Positions 1-5,342 of a DNA stretch of 7,890 bases are shown one piece after another. Origin of the DNA: an uncultured beta proteobacterium. Lineage in GTDB: Bacteria > Pseudomonadota > Gammaproteobacteria > Burkholderiales > Burkholderiaceae_C. The DNA lies in the NCBI GenBank assembly GCA_903834645.1, contig CAILKA010000055.1:1-7890 (forward strand). The letters are read 5' to 3'. Position 1 is the stretch's first letter. Each line of letters begins with the position of its first letter. The notes beneath the pieces were generated by a model. That model was not told where the DNA came from, did not search any database, and was given only the letters and a program-made list of their open reading frames with translations. Both the position numbers and the translations under genes were made by a program.

Positions 1-1528
1 CCACCGGGCACAGCAGGTGCGGGATGCCCTCGTAGACGCTCATCTCGAGCATCTTCGGGTCGATCAGGATGAGCCGCACGTCGCGCGCCTCGGCCTTGTA
101 GAGCAGGCTCAGGATCATCGCGTTGATGCCCACGCTCTTGCCCGACCCGGTGGTGCCGGCCACCAGGCAGTGCGGCATCTTGCCCAGGTCGGCCACCACC
201 GGCGCGCCCACGATGTCCTTGCCCAGGCCGATGGTCAGCAGCGAGGCGGCAGCGTTGTAGGCCTGGGAGCCGAGGATCTCGGCCAGGCGGATGCTCTGGC
301 GACGCGCGTTGGGCAATTCGAGCGCCATCGTCGTCTTGCCGGGGATGGTCTCCACGACACGGATGCTCACCAGGCTCAGCGAGCGCGCGAGGTCCTTGGC
401 CAGACCGACGATCTGCGAGCCCTTCACGCCCGTGTCGGGCTCGATCTCGTAGCGCGTGATCACAGGGCCCGGAGAGGCCGCGACAACGCGCACCACTACG
501 CCGAAGTCGCCGAGCTTTTTCTCGATCAGGCGCGAGGTCATCTCCAGCGACTCGGCGGGCACAGTCTCCTGGCGCGAGGAGGCGGCATCGAGCAGATCCA
601 CCTGGGGCAGCCGCGTGTCGGCGAGCTCGGCAAAGAGGGGCTTTTGACGCTCCTTGGCCACCCGCTCGGATCGCGGCACCTCGAGCACGACCGGCTCAAT
701 CACCAGCGGCGGAGCCTCGCGCGCGGCCTGCGCCTGGCGCAGTTCCTGCACGTCGTGCTCGCGCTCGCGCTGGGCCAGCTCACCCGCCCGCGCATCCTCG
801 GCCTGCTCGCGCCGGCTGGCACGCCGGTCGCGCAGCGCATCCACCCAGGCGCCCAGGCGCTCGGCCACGGTCAGCCACGAGAAGCGGAAGGTGAGCGAGA
901 GCCCGGCCACGAGCGCCGCCACCCAGGCCACGCCCGAGCCCGCGAAACCGAGCGCACGCATCGACACGGGCCCGATCGCGTGGCCGAGCACGCCACCGGC
1001 GGCTCCGGGCAGGTGCGGCTCGAGCCGGTACAGGCGTGTCCACTCGAGCGCGGCGCTGGCGCAGACCAGCAGCACGAGCCCGAAGGCGAACCAGCCCTCC
1101 TCGACCCACCGGGCGCGTCGGGCCTGTGCGGCCAGCGCCGAGCTGGCGTCGTATCCTGTGCCGGTGCCGGTGCCGGTGCCGGTGCCGCCCAAGAGGTCAC
1201 CGCGCAGCAGCGCCGCGAGCGCCGACACCCACCGGTAGGCCGCCGCGGCCACCACCCACCACACCGAGAAACCGAAGAGGAAGAGCGCGAGGTCGGCCGC
1301 CCAGGCACCCAGGGAGCCTGCGCGGTTATGCAGCGCAGCGCCCGTGCCCGAGGTGCTGAAGCCGGGATCAGCTGCGCTGTGCGTGAGCAGCGCCAGCACG
1401 GCCAGCAGCCACAGCACGCCGGCGGCCAGCAGCACCAGGCCGTGCCGGCCGCGGGGGGTCGCCCGGGCCAGCCCGGCGGGGGACGCGCGGCCGGCGGCCG
1501 CGCCGAGCGAGCCGAGGGGGAAGGTCAT
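1..1528 (-). CDS. ftsK: DNA translocase FtsK, N-terminal 509 residues (3' end beyond window)
   Basis: FtsK is the septum-anchored hexameric dsDNA pump that clears chromosome termini and activates XerCD at dif during division. The minus frame from the ATG at 1528 runs open to the window edge. Four hydrophobic segments (about residues 30-50, 73-97, 146-162, 192-213) match the FtsK 4TM anchor. A short charged linker follows (about 215-300, rich in R, E, Q and A). The alpha/beta motor then begins with family-typical text such as SPGPVITRYEIEPDTGVKG and SIRVVETIPGK. Walker A GTTGSGKS is at residues 458-465 (K464), followed by LILIDPKMLEM. Walker B and the gamma DNA-reading domain are not in the window. 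The linker is much shorter than in E. coli, as in the compact FtsK of many betaproteobacteria. No clear Shine-Dalgarno precedes the start, but no other in-frame ATG or GTG lies upstream. It sits 43 bp downstream of the Crp/Fnr gene and is probably co-transcribed. A Gly-Thr repeat lies at residues 115-125. Confidence 0.96.
   Translation of the reverse strand, partial: MTFPLGSLGAAAGRASPAGLARATPRGRHGLVLLAAGVLWLLAVLALLTHSAADPGFSTSGTGAALHNRAGSLGAWAADLALFLFGFSVWWVVAAAAYRWVSALAALLRGDLLGGTGTGTGTGTGYDASSALAAQARRARWVEEGWFAFGLVLLVCASAALEWTRLYRLEPHLPGAAGGVLGHAIGPVSMRALGFAGSGVAWVAALVAGLSLTFRFSWLTVAERLGAWVDALRDRRASRREQAEDARAGELAQREREHDVQELRQAQAAREAPPLVIEPVVLEVPRSERVAKERQKPLFAELADTRLPQVDLLDAASSRQETVPAESLEMTSRLIEKKLGDFGVVVRVVAASPGPVITRYEIEPDTGVKGSQIVGLAKDLARSLSLVSIRVVETIPGKTTMALELPNARRQSIRLAEILGSQAYNAAASLLTIGLGKDIVGAPVVADLGKMPHCLVAGTTGSGKSVGINAMILSLLYKAEARDVRLILIDPKMLEMSVYEGIPHLLCPV
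1159..1187. repeat. Hexanucleotide tandem repeat inside ftsK (about 4.8 copies of tgccgg)
   Basis: Four perfect tgccgg units and a partial fifth lie head to tail. Read on the minus strand as GGCACC they encode alternating Gly-Thr, residues 115-125 of FtsK. This falls in the loop between predicted membrane helices 2 and 3, expected on the cytoplasmic side if the N terminus is inside. The unit is a multiple of three, so gain or loss of copies would change loop length without shifting the frame. Confidence 0.9.
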
Positions 1529-1571
1529 GCCACGAATTGTGGCGCATGCCCGCCGCGCCTGGCGGCACCCG

Positions 1572-2240
1572 TCAGACCTGCAGCAGCGAGTCCTTGAGCA
1601 CGACGCGTCCGTCGGGCAGCGTCTGGATGGCACCCCGGCCCTCCAGGTCCTTCATCACGCGGCTGACCATCTCGCGCGACGCGCCCACGACCTTGGCCAT
1701 GTCCTGGCGGCTGACCTTGTGGGGGATGATGCGCCCGTTGGGGTCGACGTCGGACATTTCCACGAGCGTGCGCGCGACGCGGCCGTAGACGTCCAGCAGC
1801 GCGAGCGACTCGATCTGGCGGTCGGCCGCACGCAGCCGGCGCACCAGGCCGCGCATGATCGCGAACGACAGGCTCGACGTCTCGGGCAGGCAACGGGCGA
1901 AGTCGACGCGGGAGAGCATGAGCGTGTCGGTGGGCAGTTCCGAGCGCACCGTGGCCGAGGCCGGCTCGTTGTCGATCAGGCTCATCTCGCCGACGTGGTC
2001 GCCCGGCTCGAGCACGGCCAGGATCACCTCGCGGCCACGGTGATCGGACGCGAGCACGCGGGCGCGCCCGTTGAGCAGGATGTACAGCGCCGGGCTCAGG
2101 TGCCCCTGCTCGACCATGATCTCGCCGCGCCGGAAACGGCGCTTGACGACGCTGTTGGCGATCAGTTGCGCCTGCTCAGGCGTGATCGTGGAGAACACCG
2201 GCACGCGCCGGATCAGGTCCAGATTAGAGATCATCGACAT
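1572..2240 (-). CDS. Crp/Fnr-family transcriptional regulator
   Basis: This is a 222-residue cytoplasmic DNA-binding regulator. Residues about 10-125 form the cyclic-nucleotide-binding beta-roll, with GDHVGEMSLID at 80-90 as the phosphate-binding cassette. A dimerisation helix follows (about 126-160), then a winged helix-turn-helix of the Crp type (about 165-215) with recognition-helix text SREMVSRVMKDLE at 188-200. The RExxxR pattern (R189, E190, R194) matches the residues E. coli CRP uses to read GTGA half-sites. The phosphate-contacting Arg that follows Pro in cAMP binders is Ala here (P93-A94-S95-A96), so cAMP binding is doubtful. There is no N-terminal cysteine cluster and the only Cys is C117, so it is not an FNR-type iron-sulfur sensor. 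The start is set by GGAGGT five bases upstream. It is transcribed towards ftsK and divergently from trxB. The ligand and regulon are unknown. Confidence 0.93.
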   Translation of the reverse strand: MSMISNLDLIRRVPVFSTITPEQAQLIANSVVKRRFRRGEIMVEQGHLSPALYILLNGRARVLASDHRGREVILAVLEPGDHVGEMSLIDNEPASATVRSELPTDTLMLSRVDFARCLPETSSLSFAIMRGLVRRLRAADRQIESLALLDVYGRVARTLVEMSDVDPNGRIIPHKVSRQDMAKVVGASREMVSRVMKDLEGRGAIQTLPDGRVVLKDSLLQV

Positions 2241-2245
2241 GTCTT

Positions 2246-2251
2246 ACCTCC
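2246..2251 (-). promoter_or_regulatory. Shine-Dalgarno site of the Crp/Fnr gene
   Basis: Minus-strand GGAGGT sits five bases before the ATG at 2240. It favours this Met over the in-frame Met two codons later, which would be eleven bases away. It is the strongest ribosome site in the window. Confidence 0.75.
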
Positions 2252-2298
2252 AGTGGCGCGCCATGCCCGAAGCCCGGGACGACACCGCCGTGGAGTGG

Positions 2299-2328
2299 TT
2301 TTCGGCAAGTTTTCACGGAAACTAAAAT
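2299..2328 (+). promoter_or_regulatory. Candidate trxB promoter with overlapping operator-like inverted repeat
   Basis: This is the only A/T-rich patch in the 171-bp region between the divergent Crp/Fnr gene and trxB. A TAAAAT hexamer (2323-2328, one mismatch to the -10 consensus) lies 18 bp after a poor -35 match, TTTTCG (2299-2304). Directly abutting the -10 is GTTTTCACGGAAAC (2309-2322), a 14-bp inverted repeat with one mismatched pair. It contains a TCAC half-site of the kind CRP-type proteins read. The opposite strand of the same patch could serve the Crp/Fnr-ftsK transcript. The -35 is weak, so the assignment is tentative. Confidence 0.35.
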
Positions 2329-2411
2329 CTCTTCTTTCGGCCGTGCCGCCGGACCCACCCCATGGGGCCGCCCCCTGCGGCGCCACCCCTCTTCCAGAAA
2401 GACCCCCACCC

Positions 2412-3371
2412 ATGTCCGCCCCGACCCGGCACGCCCGCCTGCTCATCCTCGGCTCCGGCCCCGCCGGCTACACCGCTGCCGTCTATGCCGCGCGCGCCAA
2501 CCTCCAGCCCGTGCTGATCACGGGAATGGCCCAGGGGGGGCAGCTCATGACCACCACCGAGGTCGACAACTGGCCCGCCGACGTCAACGGCGTCCTGGGC
2601 CCGGACCTGATGCAGCGATTCCAGCAGCATGCCGAGCGCTTCCACACCGAGATCGTCTTCGACCACATCCACACCGTCGACTTCGGCCAGCGCCCCTTCA
2701 CGCTCACGGGCGATTCGGGTACCTACACCTGCGACGCGCTGGTCATCGCCACCGGCGCGAGCGCCAAGTACCTCGGGCTGCCCAGTGAGCAGGCCTTCAT
2801 GGGCCGCGGCGTGAGCGGCTGCGCCACGTGCGACGGATTCTTCTACCGCAACCAGGCGGTGTGCGTGGTGGGGGGCGGCAACACGGCAGTGGAGGAGGCC
2901 CTGTACCTGTCCAACATCGCCTCGAAGGTGCACCTCATCCACCGGCGCGACAAGTTCCGCGCCGAGGCGATCATGGTGGACAAGGTGATGGCCAAGGTGC
3001 AGGCGGGCAAGATGGAGCTGCACCTGTGGCACACGCTGGACGAGGTGCTGGGTGACGCCAAGGGGGTCAACGGCGTGCGCATCCGCTCCACGCAGAACGA
3101 TTCGACCAGCGATCTGGCCGTGCAGGGCTGCTTCATCGCCATCGGCCATCAGCCCAACACCGACATCTTCAAGGGCCAGCTCGCCATGAAGGACGGCTAC
3201 ATCATCACCAAGAGCGGCCTGGAGGGCTTGGCGACGCAGACGAGCGTGCCTGGCGTCTTTGCCGCCGGCGACGTGCAGGACCATGTCTACCGCCAGGCGG
3301 TGACGAGCGCGGGCACGGGCTGCATGGCGGCGCTGGACGCGCAGCGGTACCTCGAACAGCTCGAGGGCTGA
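2412..3371 (+). CDS. trxB: Thioredoxin-disulfide reductase
   Basis: This cytoplasmic homodimeric flavoenzyme reduces thioredoxin with NADPH. The 319-residue protein is the normal length for the low-molecular-weight bacterial type. The FAD-binding fold starts with GSGPAG (14-19). The redox-active CATC (C137, C140) sits in the NADPH domain with the usual GVSGCATCDGFFY context. GGGNTA (154-159) binds NADPH, and HRRDKFRA (177-184) carries the arginines expected to contact the NADPH 2'-phosphate. FAAGDVQD (283-290) is the second FAD motif. All catalytic features are intact. The frame is open far upstream, but homology begins just after the ATG at 2412, so this start is chosen. The preceding leader is C-rich (gacccccaccc) with no clear Shine-Dalgarno. 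It is divergent from the Crp/Fnr gene and followed 106 bp later by rpmB. Confidence 0.97.
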   Translation: MSAPTRHARLLILGSGPAGYTAAVYAARANLQPVLITGMAQGGQLMTTTEVDNWPADVNGVLGPDLMQRFQQHAERFHTEIVFDHIHTVDFGQRPFTLTGDSGTYTCDALVIATGASAKYLGLPSEQAFMGRGVSGCATCDGFFYRNQAVCVVGGGNTAVEEALYLSNIASKVHLIHRRDKFRAEAIMVDKVMAKVQAGKMELHLWHTLDEVLGDAKGVNGVRIRSTQNDSTSDLAVQGCFIAIGHQPNTDIFKGQLAMKDGYIITKSGLEGLATQTSVPGVFAAGDVQDHVYRQAVTSAGTGCMAALDAQRYLEQLEG

Positions 3372-3414
3372 GGGAGGCCGGGCTCCGGCTGAACCGGGGC
3401 ACGTGAATTGAGGC

Positions 3415-3420
3415 TATACT
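3415..3420 (+). promoter_or_regulatory. Candidate -10 box for the rpmB-rpmG operon
   Basis: TATACT is a one-mismatch -10 hexamer 57 bp before the rpmB start, in the 106-bp gap after trxB. No good -35 hexamer is seen 16-18 bp upstream (about 3391-3398, a GC-rich stretch). The transcript would start near 3427, and its leader contains a small gccg-cttg-cggc hairpin (3431-3442). Confidence 0.5.
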
Positions 3421-3477
3421 CGCGGTCTTTGCCGCTTGCGGCATCCTCACATCACGTACGAGATTCGGAGCAGCGTC

Positions 3478-3711
3478 ATGGCACGCGTCTGTCAGGTCAC
3501 GGGCAAGCGCCCGATGGTGGGAAACAACGTTTCCCACGCCAACAACAAGACCAAGCGCCGGTTCCTGCCGAACCTGCACTACCGCCGCTTCTGGCTCGAG
3601 AGCGAGGGGCGCTGGGTGCGCCTGCGCGTGTCCAACGCTGCGCTGCGCCAGATCGACAAGGTCGGCATCGACCAGATCGTGGCCGAGTTGCGCGCCAAGG
3701 GCGAGCTCTGA
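3478..3711 (+). CDS. rpmB: 50S ribosomal protein L28
   Basis: L28 is a small basic protein of the large ribosomal subunit. The 77-residue product is full length. It shows the family N terminus MARVCQVTGKRPMVGNNVSH and the conserved NKTKRRFLPNLHYRRFW stretch, ending near AELRAKGEL. Only one cysteine (C5) is present, so it is the zinc-free form. An in-frame ATG 14 codons earlier is rejected because L28 homology begins at 3478 and GGAG (3467-3470) is spaced seven bases from this ATG. It is the first gene of a two-gene operon with rpmG, 32 bp downstream, the usual pairing in proteobacteria. Confidence 0.98.
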   Translation: MARVCQVTGKRPMVGNNVSHANNKTKRRFLPNLHYRRFWLESEGRWVRLRVSNAALRQIDKVGIDQIVAELRAKGEL

Positions 3712-3743
3712 TCCCCACCCCCGACTGACTCAGGAGAAGCGCC

Positions 3744-3914
3744 ATGGCCAGCAAAGGCGGACGCGAGAAGATCAAGCTGGAGTCCACTGCGGGCACCGGT
3801 CACTTCTACACGACCAGTAAGAACAAGAAGACGACGCCCGAGAAGCTCGAATTCCTCAAATTCGACCCGAAGGCTCGCAAGCACGTGCTCTACAAGGAAA
3901 TGAAGCTGAAGTAA
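3744..3914 (+). CDS. rpmG: 50S ribosomal protein L33
   Basis: L33 is a small large-subunit protein located near the E site. The 56-residue product starts MASKGGREKIKLESTAGTGH and continues with the family pattern FYTTSKNKK and KFDPKARKHVLYKEMKLK. It has no cysteines, so it is the zinc-independent type typical of beta- and gammaproteobacteria. AGGAG (3732-3736) lies seven bases before the ATG. It is the last gene of the rpmB-rpmG operon, and a strong terminator begins 19 bp after its stop codon. Confidence 0.98.
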   Translation: MASKGGREKIKLESTAGTGHFYTTSKNKKTTPEKLEFLKFDPKARKHVLYKEMKLK

Positions 3915-3933
3915 TCGGCTTCACTGCATGAAG

Positions 3934-3963
3934 AAAGCCCGCCAACTGGCGGGCTTTTCTTTT
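3934..3963 (+). terminator. Rho-independent terminator after rpmG, possibly bidirectional
   Basis: A perfect 10-bp stem (aaagcccgcc 3934-3943 with ggcgggcttt 3948-3957) closes an AACT tetraloop. It runs into a tttt-c-tttt tract (3955-3963). On the minus strand the same hairpin is followed by TTTCTTC-type sequence, and the convergent desaturase stop is only 16 bp away, so it may serve both directions. Confidence 0.93.
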
Positions 3964-3978
3964 GGGGGCGTGGACCCC

Positions 3979-5208
3979 TCAGGCCTGCGCCGCGCGCAGC
4001 CGCACCGAGAACTCGCTCAGGCTCGCGATGCCGCTGGCTTCGGCCTTGGCGCACCAGGCCTGGAGATCAGCCACCAGCTGCTCGGCCGACACGTTCGTGC
4101 GCGTCCACAACTGGCGCAACTCCTCGCGCATCGCGACGAACTTGGCCAGCACCGGGCTGTCATGCACCACCTGGGCCAGCTGGGCCTGCACGGAAGTGGG
4201 GATCTTGTCGGAATCGCGCGGCAGCCAGCGCCGAGCCAGCCGCAGCTGCGCGATCTTGGACGCCACCGGCGCACCCTGCCCCTTGATGTGCTCGAGTTCG
4301 CCGCCCACCGCATCGCGCACGGCCTGCGCGTAGCGTGCCATCACCTCGTAACGGTTGGCAATGAGCGCCTCGAGGGTCTTGCCGTCGGCCACCGGCTTCA
4401 CATCGCCCAGGCGCAGCTGCGGGGGCGTCTTGCGCACGGTGGCCAGCCCGGCCATCTCGAGCACCCGGATGTAGGCCCAGCCGAGATCGAACTCGTAGGG
4501 CTTGACCGAGAGCTTGGCCGAGGTCGGGTAGGTGTGGTGGTTGTTGTGCAGCTCTTCCCCGCCGATCACGATGCCCCAGGGCAGGACGTTGCGCGAGGCA
4601 TCGGAGGCCTCGAAGTTGCGGTAGCCCCAGTAATGGCCCACGCCGTTGATGATGCCTGCGGCCGTGATCGGGATCCACAGCATCTGCACCGCCCAGACCG
4701 TGGCCCCGATCGCACCGAAGAGCAGCAGGTTGATGAGCAGCATCACCCCCACCCCCTGCCACGAGTAGCGGGTGTAGAGGTTGCGCTCGATCCAGTCATC
4801 GGGCGTGTTGTGGCCGTACTTGGCGAGCGTCTCGGTGTTCTTCGCCTCGGCCCGGTAGAGCTCGGAGCCTTCCAGCAGCACGGTGCGGATGCCGCGCGTG
4901 ACGGGGCTGTGGGGGTCGTCCACCGTCTCGCACTTGGCGTGGTGCTTGCGGTGGATGGCCACCCACTCCTTGGTGACCATGCCGGTGGTCAGCCACAGCC
5001 ACAGGCGAAAGAAGTGTGACGGCAACGGGTGCAGGTCGAGCGCCCGGTGCGACTGCGCGCGGTGCAGGAAGATGGTGACAGAGGCGATCGTCACGTGCGT
5101 CACGGCCAGCGTGAACAGGAGCACCTGCCACCAGCTGGCGTCCAGCAGGCCGTGCGAGAGCCACGCCAGTGCCGCGTCGCGCAGCGTCAGGAGCTCGTCC
5201 GTCATCAT
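3979..5208 (-). CDS. Membrane acyl-lipid/acyl-CoA desaturase (DesA-type fatty acid desaturase)
   Basis: This is a di-iron membrane enzyme expected to insert a cis double bond, probably delta-9, into acyl chains and so tune membrane fluidity. The 409-residue protein has the three histidine boxes: HRAQSH (49-54), HRKHH (86-90) and HNNHH (221-225). NGVGHYWGYRNF (188-199) lies before the third box, as in the stearoyl-CoA desaturase-like family. Hydrophobic segments lie near 25-48, 66-78 and 152-190. Residues about 265-409 form an extra hydrophilic, helix-rich tail. The first of two adjacent ATGs (5208) is chosen, with GAGG ten bases upstream. An upstream in-frame TTG at 5217 would nearly touch that GAGG and is rejected. 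It converges on rpmG with a shared terminator and follows the methyltransferase gene by 134 bp, with its own candidate promoter. Exact position specificity and donor cannot be told from sequence. Confidence 0.94.
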   Translation of the reverse strand: MMTDELLTLRDAALAWLSHGLLDASWWQVLLFTLAVTHVTIASVTIFLHRAQSHRALDLHPLPSHFFRLWLWLTTGMVTKEWVAIHRKHHAKCETVDDPHSPVTRGIRTVLLEGSELYRAEAKNTETLAKYGHNTPDDWIERNLYTRYSWQGVGVMLLINLLLFGAIGATVWAVQMLWIPITAAGIINGVGHYWGYRNFEASDASRNVLPWGIVIGGEELHNNHHTYPTSAKLSVKPYEFDLGWAYIRVLEMAGLATVRKTPPQLRLGDVKPVADGKTLEALIANRYEVMARYAQAVRDAVGGELEHIKGQGAPVASKIAQLRLARRWLPRDSDKIPTSVQAQLAQVVHDSPVLAKFVAMREELRQLWTRTNVSAEQLVADLQAWCAKAEASGIASLSEFSVRLRAAQA

Positions 5209-5218
5209 CTTGGGCAAA

Positions 5219-5222
5219 CCTC
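5219..5222 (-). promoter_or_regulatory. Shine-Dalgarno that decides the desaturase start
   Basis: Minus-strand GAGG lies ten bases before the ATG at 5208, thirteen before the second ATG, and one base from the in-frame TTG. It therefore favours the first ATG. Confidence 0.55.
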
Positions 5223-5253
5223 AGCGGCCGGTTGAAAGGGGGCCGTCGCTTCC

Positions 5254-5259
5254 ATTGTA
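5254..5259 (-). promoter_or_regulatory. Candidate -10 box for the desaturase gene
   Basis: Minus-strand TACAAT (one mismatch to TATAAT) lies 45 bp before the chosen start, in the 134-bp gap after the methyltransferase gene. No convincing -35 is seen 15-18 bp upstream. The rest of the gap holds GC-rich inverted repeats without T tracts (5274-5292 and 5300-5315). Confidence 0.4.
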
Positions 5260-5342
5260 GGTGGATCGCCGGCGGTGCCCGGGCGCGGCACCCCTGCGTG
5301 GCCGGTAAATCGGCCGAGTGCACCTGGCATGACCGGTCGGGG

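Noticed and set aside
1159..1187. Repeat considered as a CRISPR-like or regulatory array
   Set aside because: The units are six bases, contiguous and without spacers, and lie in frame inside ftsK, so this is a simple coding repeat.
17..1597. Long plus-strand open frame opposite ftsK
   Set aside because: It is rich in His, Gln, Arg and Gly with no recognisable domain, the usual product of reading a GC-rich gene backwards. The minus strand encodes clear FtsK.
2358..2367. CCCCATGGGG perfect palindrome upstream of trxB
   Set aside because: It is ten bases in a region made almost wholly of G and C runs, has no spacer, and has no relation to a promoter element I can define.
1344..2411. 355-codon upstream extension of the trxB frame
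   Set aside because: It overlaps the Crp/Fnr gene on the other strand, has low-complexity composition, and TrxB homology begins only at 2412.
3377..3389. gccgg-gct-ccggc hairpin just after trxB as a terminator
   Set aside because: It has a five-base-pair stem with no following T tract, and GC-rich sequence makes such hairpins common by chance.
3928..5019. Plus-strand open frame opposite the desaturase
   Set aside because: It is antisense to a gene with all three histidine boxes and has no domain-like features.
5209..5217. TTG start for the desaturase three codons upstream
   Set aside because: It would leave one base between the GAGG site and the start codon; the ATG at 5208 has usable spacing.
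5274..5315. Two inverted repeats (ggtgcc/ggcacc and ggccg/cggcc) between the methyltransferase and desaturase genes, considered as a terminator
   Set aside because: Neither is followed by a T tract on the minus strand. They may be chance GC-rich pairings.
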